64,000 nt of DNA from Devosia sp. Leaf420 (GTDB taxonomy: Bacteria > Pseudomonadota > Alphaproteobacteria > Rhizobiales > Devosiaceae): assembly GCF_001425445.1 (NCBI RefSeq), contig NZ_LMQU01000009.1:265817-329816 (forward strand), read 5' to 3'. This document shows, one piece after another, positions 35,232 through 43,700 of this stretch. The translations under genes and the position numbers were made by a program. Positions within the stretch are counted from its first letter, which is position 1. Each line of letters starts with the position of its first letter. The notes under the pieces were generated by a model. The model was not told the DNA's origin. It saw only the letters and a program-made list of their open reading frames with translations, and did not search any database.

Positions 35232-36389
35232 TCAGATGGCTTTGCGGAAATAGCGATGGGGAACGAAAGGGGTCGGGACGACTTCGGCCGGCTGCGCGCG
35301 GTCGCGGACGGAGACCTGGAGTTTGGTGCCGGGTGTCGTAAGGGCAGGGGGCACGAAGCCGAGGGCGATGGCCTTACCGAGCGAAGGGGCAAAACCGCCG
35401 CTGGTGACCACGCCGACGACTGCGCCGGACGCATCGAGGATTTCGGCGCCTTCGCGCGCGGGAGCGCCTTCAACGAGGAGGCCTACGCGCTTGCGGGTGA
35501 GTTGGCCCTCGCGTTCGGCAAGAATGCGCTCGGCGCCGGGGAAGTCGGCAGCTTCGCGGCGACGCTTGGAGACGGCAAAGCCGAGATCGGCCTCGATGGG
35601 GGAAATGGTTTCGTCGAGGTCGTGGCCATAGAGCGGCAGGCCGGCTTCGAGGCGCAGGCTATCGCGGGCGCCGAGGCCCATTGGTTTTACGCGTGGATCG
35701 GCGAGAAGAGCATCCCAGAGGGCTGAGGCCGAGCTAGCCGGAGCCAGGATTTCAAAACCATCCTCGCCGGTATAGCCGCAGCGCGCAATGGTGACCGGAA
35801 CGCCGTTACAGTCGAAGTCACCGAACTGCATGAACCCTAGGTCGGTCGCCTCGGGCATGAGCGCGGCCATCACGTTGACGGCCTCGGGGCCTTGGAGGGC
35901 TAGGAGGGCGCGATCGTCGGCGCGGTGTAGCATAGCCTTATCACCAACTGTCTTGGCGATCAGGGCAAAGTCACCGTCTTTGGTGCCGGCATTGACAATC
36001 ACGTAGAGCGTGCCGCCTTCCGTAGCGCGACCGATCATGAGATCGTCTACCGTGCCACCCTTGTCGTTGAGAAGGAGCGTGTAGCGCAATTGGCCGGGTT
36101 TTAGGCCAGCGATATCGCCACAGACCAAGGGCTCGATCAGCGCAGAGATTGCTGCGTGGTCTGCGGCGGTGTCGCTCGTCGGTGCGCTGAGGGTCAGAAA
36201 GCTTGGGCCCATATGGCTGACGTCGAAGAGGCCGGCGTGGTCGCGGGTCCACTTGTGCTCGGTCATGATACCGGTGGGATATTGCAGGGGAAGGGCATAG
36301 CCGCCGAAGGGCACGATGCGGCCGCCGGCACTGACGTGACGCTCATAGAGCGGGGTCTGCTTGAGGTCTTCGGTCGAAGGTTCGGCCAT
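35232..36389 (-). CDS. gcvT: glycine cleavage system aminomethyltransferase
   Basis: T protein, 385 residues, transferring the one-carbon unit from GcvH to tetrahydrofolate. Blocks seen are LKQTPLYERHVSAGGRIVPFGGYALPLQY at the start (split by family variation), the MTEHKWTRDHAGLFDVSHMG region with the conserved Asp, and GYTGEDGFEI near residue 215. First gene of the operon; the leader contains a tandem glycine riboswitch about 60 bases upstream. Confidence 0.96.
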   Translation of the reverse strand: MAEPSTEDLKQTPLYERHVSAGGRIVPFGGYALPLQYPTGIMTEHKWTRDHAGLFDVSHMGPSFLTLSAPTSDTAADHAAISALIEPLVCGDIAGLKPGQLRYTLLLNDKGGTVDDLMIGRATEGGTLYVIVNAGTKDGDFALIAKTVGDKAMLHRADDRALLALQGPEAVNVMAALMPEATDLGFMQFGDFDCNGVPVTIARCGYTGEDGFEILAPASSASALWDALLADPRVKPMGLGARDSLRLEAGLPLYGHDLDETISPIEADLGFAVSKRRREAADFPGAERILAEREGQLTRKRVGLLVEGAPAREGAEILDASGAVVGVVTSGGFAPSLGKAIALGFVPPALTTPGTKLQVSVRDRAQPAEVVPTPFVPHRYFRKAI

Positions 36390-36451
36390 GGGTCTCTCGG
36401 GTTCAAAGGCGACACGACTATGCTCTGCCGAAATGGCGGAGTGCGTGCCCC

Positions 36452-36621
36452 CTCTGTCCTTGCCCTGAGAGATTTCCCGGCTGAGCGCCGGTTGCTCCTT
36501 CGGAGAGGCCGTGAGGGCCTGCTTTCCAGAGTTTTGACCTGACTGCGGTCCGGTTGCCTGAGAGTTTCCGGGGCGGTTGCTCCTTCGGCGCTGGCATTTT
36601 CAGCCAGTCTCTCCCGCAGTC
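36452..36621 (-). ncRNA. tandem glycine riboswitch (gcvT leader)
   Basis: Read on the minus strand, two glycine aptamers lie in series. Aptamer 1 (36621-36541) opens GACTGCGGGAGAGAC and closes ACCGCAGTC, so P1 pairs eight bases. Aptamer 2 (36531-36452) opens CTCTGGAAAG and closes GGACAGAG. Each carries the conserved GCCGAAGGAGCAA-type core (CGCCGAAGGAGCAAC, and CTCCGAAGGAGCAAC in the second) and the AACTCTCAGGCAA / ATCTCTCAGGGCAA element. The linker is about nine bases. In characterised cases glycine turns on the cleavage operon. The expression platform lies in the 60 bases between aptamer 2 and the gcvT start. Confidence 0.96.
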
Positions 36622-36627
36622 GTTGGC

Positions 36628-36656
36628 ACCATGGGGGAGATTTGTGGTGGCGTCAA
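36628..36656 (-). promoter_or_regulatory. predicted promoter of the gcv operon
   Basis: On the minus strand TTGACG (36656-36651) and CATGGT (36633-36628) are separated by 17 bases. Transcription would start about where the first riboswitch aptamer begins (36621), which supports the call. The -10 element matches the consensus only partly. Confidence 0.55.
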
Positions 36657-36746
36657 CGGCAGCCGTGGGGATGTGCACGGGAGGCGTGGGTATGGTGAGG
36701 AGACAGTCTAGGCGCCTTCAGCTGTCAGGGCGCTTTTTCGTCGGTC

Positions 36747-36817
36747 GTCACGACCGGGCTTGTCCCGGTGGTCCATGCGGAGGCGAGATGGATTGCCGGG
36801 ACAAGCCCGGCAATGAC
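36747..36817. repeat. dispersed intergenic inverted repeat, copy 2
   Basis: GTCA then CCGGGCTTGTCCCGG on the left and CCGGGACAAGCCCGG then TGAC on the right form a long palindrome in the 433-bp gap between the gcv riboswitch and the atp operon. It belongs to the same class as the copies at 7048 and 45928. Apart from this repeat, the one at 36899 and the atp terminator, nothing coding was seen in the gap. Confidence 0.7.
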
Positions 36818-36898
36818 GGCGGTGGGTAGGAGGGGGGAAGGGCAGCAGTTAGGGACGGGCTGCGTTCTGCCGCCTGCTCCTCTGCGGAGGAGAGAATA

Positions 36899-36961
36899 CC
36901 CCTCACCCTGGAATTTCTTCTGAACGAAGAAACTCCTGTCCCTCTCCCTCAAGGGGCGAGG
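36899..36961. repeat. CCCCTCACCC-type intergenic repeat
   Basis: CCCCTCACCCT at the left and CCCTCAAGGGGCGAGGG at the right frame a short inner palindrome, TTTCTTCTGAACGAAGAAA. Similar C-rich palindromic blocks occur at 55578-55618 and 61736-61850. It is a dispersed non-coding element of unknown role. Confidence 0.5.
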
Positions 36962-37001
36962 GTAAGGCTGGTTGGTGTGGCGCCAAATGCGACAAACAAA
37001 C

Positions 37002-37029
37002 AAAAAAGGCGGACCCGAGGGCCCGCCTT
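37002..37029 (-). terminator. intrinsic terminator of the F0 ATP synthase operon
   Basis: On the minus strand AAGGCGGGC pairs with GTCCGCCTT (one mismatch) and is followed by a run of six T (37007-37002). It lies 25 bases after the atpF stop. Confidence 0.8.
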
Positions 37030-37054
37030 CAAAAATCCAAAAAAACCAAAAAAA

Positions 37055-37543
37055 TCAGTTCAGGCGGCCGGCGACGTCGGCGATGGCTTTGTCGACGATC
37101 TGGCCGCCCTTGGCGTTCATTTCGTCGGTGAGGACGACGCGGGCGGCTTCGACGGCGAGGTCGGCGGAGCGGGCGCGGACGTCGGCGATGGCCTGGGCTT
37201 CAGCCTGGGCGATCTTGTCTTCCACGGCCTTGGTGCGGCGGGCGACGAGGTCGGTCAGGGCGGTCTGGGCTTCGGCGGTCATGCGAGCCGCTTCTTCCTG
37301 GGCCGCAGCGATGATGCCCTGGGCTTCGCTTTCGGCAGCGATGCGCTTGCGCTCATATTCGGCGAGGAGAGCTGCGGCTTCTTCGCGAAGGCGCTTGGCT
37401 TCGCTCAGGTCCGTTTCGATCTTCTTGATCTGCTTGTCGAGCATGCCGCCGATGATGCGGGGAACGCCGACATAGATCAGCACGCCGATGAAGATGACGA
37501 GGCCGACAAGCGCGAAAAAGCTGTTATCCATCCAAGTGGGCAT
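37055..37543 (-). CDS. atpF: F0F1 ATP synthase subunit b
   Basis: Peripheral-stalk subunit of 162 residues. A single N-terminal membrane helix (FFALVGLVIFIGVLIYV, residues about 6-22) is followed by a long charged helix rich in Glu, Ala and Lys that forms the right-handed coiled coil (EAKRLREEAAALLAEYERKR). Last gene of the F0 operon, six bases... five intergenic bases after the b' gene. The coding sequence ends shortly before an intrinsic terminator. Confidence 0.94.
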   Translation of the reverse strand: MPTWMDNSFFALVGLVIFIGVLIYVGVPRIIGGMLDKQIKKIETDLSEAKRLREEAAALLAEYERKRIAAESEAQGIIAAAQEEAARMTAEAQTALTDLVARRTKAVEDKIAQAEAQAIADVRARSADLAVEAARVVLTDEMNAKGGQIVDKAIADVAGRLN

Positions 37544-37548
37544 GGCGA

Positions 37549-38187
37549 TTATCCCTTCACCTTGGCAACGGCAGCGCGGACGCTGTCGGCGGAAACGTCA
37601 CCCACGAACTGACCGACGACGGCCTGGGCCGTTTCGGCAGCGATCTCGTCGACATGGGCGAGAGCGGCGTTTTTGGTGGTCGTGATGCGGGCTTCGGCTT
37701 CGCTGACCTTGGTGGCGAGCGTGGCTTCAGCCGCGCTGCGCTTGGCAGCGAGATCAGCCTGCATGGCATCGCGCGACTGTGTGGCGATGGCCTGAGCCTT
37801 GGACTTGGCTTCAGCGAGTGCCTTTTCATAGGAAGCGATGGCCGCGTCGGTCTTTTGACGGTCGGCATCGGCTGCCTGGAGATCGGCGTCGATGGTTGCC
37901 TGGCGCTTTTCGATGATGGAGCCGACCTTGGGCAGGGCGACCTTGCTCATCAACAGATAAAGCGCGGCAAAGGAAATTGCGAGCCAGAGCAACTGGCTGG
38001 GGAAAGTTGCCGGATCGAAGGGCGGGAAGACATCGGAATGCCCCTCGCCATGCGCTTCGGTGGTGGCATGAGTGTCGGCGGTCGGATCGTGCGCGTCCAC
38101 GCCTTCGCCATGGGTGGCGTCGACAGCGTGGTCGAGGTTTTCCTCGGTCGGCGTTACCGCTTCTTGAGCGTAGGCTTGCGTTACCAT
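37549..38187 (-). CDS. atpF': F0F1 ATP synthase subunit b'
   Basis: Second stalk subunit, 212 residues, typical of alphaproteobacteria and phototrophs, which build a b-b' heterodimer. The N-terminal 45 residues are acidic and His-rich (TEAHGEGHSDVFPPFDP). Then come one membrane helix (LLWLAISFAALYLLMSKVALP, about 66-86) and a long Ala/Glu/Lys coiled coil. It lies between atpE and atpF. A stem-loop precedes it at 38240-38267. Confidence 0.93.
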   Translation of the reverse strand: MVTQAYAQEAVTPTEENLDHAVDATHGEGVDAHDPTADTHATTEAHGEGHSDVFPPFDPATFPSQLLWLAISFAALYLLMSKVALPKVGSIIEKRQATIDADLQAADADRQKTDAAIASYEKALAEAKSKAQAIATQSRDAMQADLAAKRSAAEATLATKVSEAEARITTTKNAALAHVDEIAAETAQAVVGQFVGDVSADSVRAAVAKVKG

Positions 38188-38239
38188 CTGGTCGAGATCC
38201 CGTTAAATCCGGTCATCCAGCGCGGGCGCCGAATGCAAC

Positions 38240-38267
38240 CGCAGCCGAACCCTTGTGTCCGGCTGCG
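38240..38267 (-). other. stem-loop between atpE and the b' gene
   Basis: On the minus strand CGCAGCCG pairs with CGGCTGCG around a 12-base loop. No U-run follows, so it is not a strong terminator. It could stabilise the 3' end of atpE mRNA or lower read-through. Subunit c is needed in about ten copies per complex, so such a device would make sense; this is inference. Confidence 0.5.
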
Positions 38268-38288
38268 ATAAAATTCGTTGGTCGCGAA

Positions 38289-38516
38289 TTAGGCGACGAA
38301 CAGCAGGATCAGAGCAACCAGGAACGAGAAGATGCCCAGAGCTTCGGTCATGGCCATACCGAAAATCAGGTTACCGGTCTGGCTCGGAGCTGCGGATGGG
38401 TTGCGCAGGGCACCCGAGAGGAAGTTTGCGAAGATATTCGACACGCCGAGGGCGGCACCAGCCATACCCAGGGTTGCGATACCAGCGCCGATCATCTTTG
38501 CGGCTTCAACATCCAT
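38289..38516 (-). CDS. atpE: F0F1 ATP synthase subunit c
   Basis: Proteolipid of the rotor ring, 75 residues with two membrane helices. The first holds the glycine-rich run [20 protein letters not shown]; the loop has RNPSA; the second carries the proton-binding glutamate in [17 protein letters not shown] near residue 58. Upstream is atpB. Confidence 0.97.
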   Translation of the reverse strand: MDVEAAKMIGAGIATLGMAGAALGVSNIFANFLSGALRNPSAAPSQTGNLIFGMAMTEALGIFSFLVALILLFVA

Positions 38517-38581
38517 TTGTTTGTCCTTTCGAGGGTCAAAGTATTACCGGCGAAAAGCCGCCGTTTGAGGGACTCAACGTC

Positions 38582-39352
38582 TTAGTGTGATGGGTGGACC
38601 GCGTCGTTGAGGTACATCGACGTCAGCACTGCAAACACATAGGCCTGCACCACTGCGACGAGCAGTTCTAGCGCCGTGATTGCCACCGTCATGATGAGCG
38701 GGAGCAGAGCGCCGAGCCAACCAAGAGCGCCGAGGGCACCAAGGCTGACCACGAAACCAGAGAACACCTTGAGGGTGATGTGACCGGCAAGGATATTGCC
38801 GAACAGACGAACGGAAAGGCTGATCGGGCGCGACAGGAACGAAATGATTTCGATCGGCACCACGATGGGCAGCACATAGCCCGGAACGCCTGCCGGAACG
38901 AAAAGCTTGAGGAATTTCGGACCGTGGCGGAAGAAACCGTAGAGGATCACCACCGAAATCACGAGCAGTGCGAGCGCTGCGGTGACGATGATGTGGCTCG
39001 TGACGGTGAAGAAATAGGGGAACATCCCGAGAAGGTTCGCCACCAGCACGAAGCCGAAAAGCGAGAACACGAACGGGAAGAATTTCATGCCTTCGGTGCC
39101 AGCCGAGCTTCGAAGCATATTGGCCACGAAACTATAGGCCAATTCGCCCGCGAGCTGGAAACGGCCCGGCACCATGCTGGCCTTGGAGGCCGACATCGCC
39201 ATGAACGCGGTCAGGACAGCGACGGTCACGACCATGAACAGGGATGAATTGGTGAAGGAAAGATTGAGGGCGTTACCCGCAGCCTCGTCCCCGATATGAA
39301 TCGGGAAAAGGTCATAGATGACAAACTGGTGGATCGGGTCAGTACCGGCCAT
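38582..39352 (-). CDS. atpB: F0F1 ATP synthase subunit a
   Basis: Stator channel subunit of 256 residues with five to six membrane helices. The essential arginine is in [16 protein letters not shown] near residue 175, and the last helices contain [22 protein letters not shown]. The start is ATG 39352, 18 bases after atpI. It forms the proton half channels with subunit c. Confidence 0.96.
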   Translation of the reverse strand: MAGTDPIHQFVIYDLFPIHIGDEAAGNALNLSFTNSSLFMVVTVAVLTAFMAMSASKASMVPGRFQLAGELAYSFVANMLRSSAGTEGMKFFPFVFSLFGFVLVANLLGMFPYFFTVTSHIIVTAALALLVISVVILYGFFRHGPKFLKLFVPAGVPGYVLPIVVPIEIISFLSRPISLSVRLFGNILAGHITLKVFSGFVVSLGALGALGWLGALLPLIMTVAITALELLVAVVQAYVFAVLTSMYLNDAVHPSH

Positions 39353-39370
39353 GGAGCCCTCTAAGCGTCA

Positions 39371-39754
39371 TCAACTATCGGTCCGCTTCTCGTCTTCCGC
39401 GCCCGATGAAGGCGGGGGAGGCGATGCGGCATTCAGGTCCGTCACCACGCGGATGACGTTTCGGATTCCAGCGGCGAAGCCCACCATGAACAGGATGAGC
39501 AAACCCCAAGGGCTGGTCCCCAGGCCAAGATCGATGAGATACCCGACAAAGGTCCCCACCAGAATGGCAGCTATGAATTCGGTGGCGATGCGCATACCGC
39601 GCGCCATTCCGCTCATATCGCCCGAGACACCACCCGAGGCTCTAGCGTCCTTGAGTACCTGTTCCCGCTTGGCAGAAGCAATGCGCGATGCAAGATCGCG
39701 AGTCACTTCGCTGTCTTTTTCCGGCTTGCCCTGGATATTGGGCGGCTTTGCCAT
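39371..39754 (-). CDS. atpI: AtpZ/AtpI family protein
   Basis: A 127-residue protein at the head of the F0 operon. Two membrane helices (about residues 55-75 and 83-103) follow a charged N terminus; FIAAILVGTFVGYLIDLGLGTSPWG and LLILFMVGFAAGIRNVIRV are typical. Members assist c-ring assembly or magnesium handling. It is preceded by a consensus-like promoter about 60 bases upstream. Confidence 0.9.
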   Translation of the reverse strand: MAKPPNIQGKPEKDSEVTRDLASRIASAKREQVLKDARASGGVSGDMSGMARGMRIATEFIAAILVGTFVGYLIDLGLGTSPWGLLILFMVGFAAGIRNVIRVVTDLNAASPPPPSSGAEDEKRTDS

Positions 39755-39812
39755 CCCGTTTCTCCCTGGCCCGCCTGTTCCGGAATTTCCGGTGCCTTTT
39801 CAGGTCGGGCGC

Positions 39813-39841
39813 AACATAGTGGTGGCCCCAAAAGGTGTCAA
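39813..39841 (-). promoter_or_regulatory. predicted sigma-70-type promoter of the F0 operon
   Basis: On the minus strand TTGACA (39841-39836), 17 bases, then TATGTT (39818-39813). The -35 is perfect and the spacing optimal. The start of transcription would fall near 39806, about 50 bases before the atpI ATG. The remaining 228 bp up to the toxin gene (39842-40069) hold a short CCACA...TGTGG dyad near 39914 and no convincing gene. Confidence 0.72.
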
Positions 39842-40069
39842 GGCAAGTGACGAAGATGTAAGTTCTTGATTTTGCGTTATGTTTTCGCGAAATCCACGGG
39901 TGCGGCATGCTGTCCACAGGTCAATTGTGGTAAAGCCGTGGCTCAAGGAGAGATTCCCGGGAGGGGCTGGGTTGCAAAGCGGGCAACTTGTGCGGCCATG
40001 TCGGTGGTGGCAGGCGGTAGGTAGACCACGCAATCATGGCCTTCGACCGCGGGCCGATCGCGCGACGGT

Positions 40070-40399
40070 CTAACTGTCCGGATCGTCTTTTTCGTAATCG
40101 AAGTCGTCGTCGTATTTCAACGAAGGTGTAGCAATCGAGTGCGTCACGCGCTGTAGCCAGACAGAGCCGTCAATCACGTCATAATCGAAGCACCAGCCAT
40201 CAACTATGATGCGCTGCGCGCCGCGGATCGGAAGGTGGCTCGCGCGCGCTCGACCGGCAGATGGCTGACTTGCGAGAAGCTGACGCGCGCGTTCAATGAT
40301 CGAGCGAAAGGTTAGGATACCCGAGATCGTCTTTCCCTTAAGATAATCGATTTCACGCTGAATATCGCGCTTGGCTTCTCTCGAAACCTTGACGCGCAT
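40070..40399 (-). CDS. type II toxin, RelE/ParE family
   Basis: A 109-residue basic protein of the RelE/ParE fold. The N terminus MRVKVSREAKRDIQREIDYL and the RARQLLASQPSAGR stretch fit ParE-type toxins, which act on gyrase, rather than ribosome-dependent RelE. Its last 20 residues are acidic (DDDFDYEKDDPD), which is unusual. The start codon overlaps the antitoxin stop (TAATG), giving tight coupling. Confidence 0.8.
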   Translation of the reverse strand: MRVKVSREAKRDIQREIDYLKGKTISGILTFRSIIERARQLLASQPSAGRARASHLPIRGAQRIIVDGWCFDYDVIDGSVWLQRVTHSIATPSLKYDDDFDYEKDDPDS

Positions 40400-40662
40400 T
40401 AGGCCGCTTTGCCCTTGCGAATAATCTCGTCCAGTTCGGCGATGACATCTTCCAGGTCTTCGCCACCGCCCTCGGCCGCTTCTTCACGGCCGCGCAGTAC
40501 CGAAAGGCAGATACCGCCCTCTGCCTCTTGTGCGAGGTAATATTTGAGCGCGCGCACGATGATCCAGCTTCGCGTTCGCTCAGAGCCGGCGGCGATTCTC
40601 TCGACGTCTCTCAGGATGTCTTGCGGGAGACGCAAGGTAACGGGATCGGAAAGCTCAGCCAT
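40399..40662 (-). CDS. ribbon-helix-helix antitoxin (ParD/CopG type)
   Basis: An 87-residue protein. The N terminus holds the ribbon-helix-helix: DPVTLRLPQDILRDVERIA then SERTRSWIIVRALKYYLAQE. The C-terminal half is acidic and would wrap the toxin (EDLEDVIAELDEIIRKG). ATG 40662 is chosen; a GTG precedes it by one codon and an AGGAGA site lies before both. A perfect 7-2-7 palindrome upstream is the likely operator for autoregulation. Confidence 0.84.
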   Translation of the reverse strand: MAELSDPVTLRLPQDILRDVERIAAGSERTRSWIIVRALKYYLAQEAEGGICLSVLRGREEAAEGGGEDLEDVIAELDEIIRKGKAA

Positions 40663-40676
40663 CACGGTTCTCCTTT

Positions 40677-40692
40677 GTATTACAAGTAATAC
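40677..40692. promoter_or_regulatory. toxin-antitoxin operator palindrome
   Basis: GTATTAC-AA-GTAATAC is a perfect inverted repeat 15 bases before the antitoxin start. On the minus strand a TTGACG (40717-40712) lies 18-20 bases upstream, so the palindrome would cover the -10 element. This is the arrangement expected for repression by the RHH antitoxin. Confidence 0.75.
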
Positions 40693-40713
40693 AGGCGTGC
40701 CCGTGCTGCAACG

Positions 40714-43700
40714 TCAAGCCTGCTCGACCTCGCGAAAACTCTCTGCCGTCTGCAAATCGACCGAGACCAGTTGGCTAACGCCGCGTTCGGCCATGGTGAC
40801 GCCGAAAAGGCGGTCGACGCGGCTCATGGTGATGGGGTTGTGGGTGATGACCATGAAGCGGGTATTGGTGCGCTGGCGCATGCTTTCGAGGAGATTGCAG
40901 AAGCGCTCGACATTGGCGTCGTCGAGGGGCGCATCGACTTCGTCGAGCACGCAAATGGGCGCGGGATTGGTGAGGAAGACGGCAAAGATCAGGCTCATGG
41001 CGGTCAGCGCCTGTTCGCCGCCGGAGAGGAGCGTCATGGTCTGTGGCTTCTTGCCGGGCGGGCGGGCGATGATTTCGAGACCGGCTTCGAGCGGGTCGTC
41101 GCTTTCGACAAAGGTGAGTTCGGCCGTGCCGCCGCCAAAAAGGGTGGTGAAGAGTTCTTGGAAGAAGGCGTTCACTTTTTCAAAGGCTTCGGAAAGTCGG
41201 GCGCGGCCTTCGCGGTTGAGGGCGGAGATTCCGCTGCGCAGTTTGGCGATGGCTTCGATCAGGTCGTCGCGATCGGCGACCATGGTGTCGCGCTTTTCCT
41301 GGACCTCGGCTGCTTCCTTTTCGGCGGAGAGATTGACGCCGCCCAGGCGCTCGCGCTCGGATTTGAGGCGTTCAAGCTTTTGCTCGATGCTTGATTCCGG
41401 CGGGAGCGCTTCTTCGGGACGGATGCCGGAGGCTTCGAGGGTTTTGCTGGCGGGGATGCCGAGAGTTTCCTCGATCTGGCGCTCGATCTGCTGGCGCTGG
41501 GCCATGGTGCCCTTGAGGCGCTCTTCGATGCGCGTCAGCTCGATGCGGACTTCGGAAAGAGCATCGGCGGCGGTGCGGAGGCTCTTTTCGTGGTCGCGCC
41601 AGGCGGTTTGCGCTTTTGCGAAGCGGTCGCTGGCTTCCTGGTAGTCGAGCGTGGCGTCGCTGATCTGGTCTTCGAGTTGGGCCTGGCGATTAGCGAAGCC
41701 GTCTGGGGCAGTGTCGATTTCGACGATCTGGGTATTGATGGCGGCGACGCGCTGGTCAAGTGTCGCCAATTGGGCGGACGCTGCTTCATGGCGGCGGCGC
41801 CAGGCGGCGCTGTCGCGGGCGATCTGGTCGAGCCGGGCGCGGCGCATGCGGGCGGCGTTTTCAAAAGAGCCGAGGCGGAGGCGGGCTTCGTTCGCTTTTT
41901 CGCGGAGGCGGGCAAGGTGAGCTTGCGCAGCGTCGAGCTGGGCGCTGTTGTCGTCTTCGTCGCCGAGGTCTTCGAGGGCGATTTCGGCCTCTTCGCGAAT
42001 GGCGACGGCTTCTTCGAGACTCGTGCGCAGGCGGGCTTCGCCTTCCACGAGGGCTGAATGGCGGGTGGCGATTTCGCCCTGGGCTTTGAGGGCCGTATCG
42101 AGTTCGGCCTGGGCGACGCCGATACCATGCTGAGCCTTGCGCCAGTCTTCGCGGCGGAGGCGCTCTTCCTGGCGGGCGAGGTCAAGCTTTTGCGTTTGGG
42201 CGTCGATGTCCCGGCGGTAGGCGTTGCGTTCGGCCTTGGCGCGGAGGATTTCCTCGTCGAGTTCGGCGAGACGATTGCGCTGGGCGAGGCGAAGGGCGGC
42301 AGCGGTCGGGGCATCGGCGGCGGCAACAAAGCCGTCCCAACGCCACATGGCGCCGTTGAGCGTCACGAGACGCTGGCCGGGCCAGAGAGCGGGCATGAGG
42401 CCTTCGCCGTCGAATTCGCTGACAAGGCCGATCTGGTCCAGGCGCCGTTTGAGGAGCGGTGTGCCGGTGACATAGCGCGAGAGGGGTTCAGCGCCCTGGG
42501 GGAGGGGCGGATCGTCATAGCCTTCGATGGCGATGGACCAGTGGAGCGGCGCACCGGCATCGGAAGAGGCGTCAAGATCATCGCCGAGCGCGGCGCCAAG
42601 GGCGGTTTCGTAGCCGGGCTCGACCTTGAGTTCATCGACGATGGCCGGCCAGAGGCTGGAGCCGACATTGAGCATCTTGCCCAAGGTGGACGCTTCCGAT
42701 TCGAGGCCGGCGAGGAAGGCATCGAGTTCGGCAAGGCGCGGGCGCATGTGGTCGAGTTGCGCCTGGGCTATGGCGGCGTCTTCCTCGGCGGTGAGGGCGG
42801 CTTGTTCGGCAGCTTCGGTGATGGCTTGCGCTTCGGCGAGACCTTCGCGGGCGGTGATGACGCGATCGTCGCTGTTAAGGCTGAGGGCGAGTTCGGATTT
42901 CTCGGCTTCGACGGTTGCGAGTTCGCGTTCGAGCCGGTCGAGGCGGATCTGGGCATCCTGCGCCGCGCGCAGGAATTGGGTGCGGCGGGCGCGGATTTGC
43001 GCTAGGGCGTCGGTAAGGCGGCGCACGTCGGCTTCGGCTGCAAGGGCTGCGTCGCGGGCTTCGTTGGTGGCGAGACGCGCGGTTTCTAGGCCCGCTTCGG
43101 CGTCTTCTTCCTCGGCGGCAAGCTGGGCTTCTTCTTCGGCGAAGGCGGCGAGGCTTTCCTGGCTTTCTTCGACAAGGGCGCGTTCGCGGGTACCGTCTTC
43201 GGCGATCTGGCGCAGGCGCTCTTCGAGTTCGGCGCGGCGCTGGCTCATGCGGCGCGCTTCATCGCTCAATTGCTCGTAGAGGATCTTGTAGCGCTGCAGG
43301 ATGGCGCTGGTGACGGCTTCTTTTTCGCGGAGGGGCTGCAGAGCGGCTTCGGCCTCTTCGACGCTTTTCTGCGCCAGGCGCTCGGCATGGGTGGCGTCGG
43401 CGAGCTTGCGGATGAGCACGGCCTGGGCCGCTTCGCCGTCTTTTTCCGCGACGCGGGTGGCGACCCAGCGGATGTGAAAGAGCGTGGCTTCGGCGCGGCG
43501 GATATCGCCCGAGAGACCGCGATAGCGGATGGCAAGGCGCGCCTGGCGTTTTAAGGTTTCGAGCTGGGTCTCGATCTGGGCGATGACGTCGTCTACGCGC
43601 TCGAGATTGGCCTCGGCTGCCTTCAGGCGCAATTCGGCTTCGTGCCGGCGCGAGTGGAGGCCGGAAATGCCGGCGGCTTCTTCCAGGAGAGCGCGACGGG

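Noticed and set aside
39642..40073. Several frames of 60-90 codons in the gap before the atp operon
   Set aside because: They overlap the strong promoter or atpI, lack ribosome sites and do not resemble proteins.
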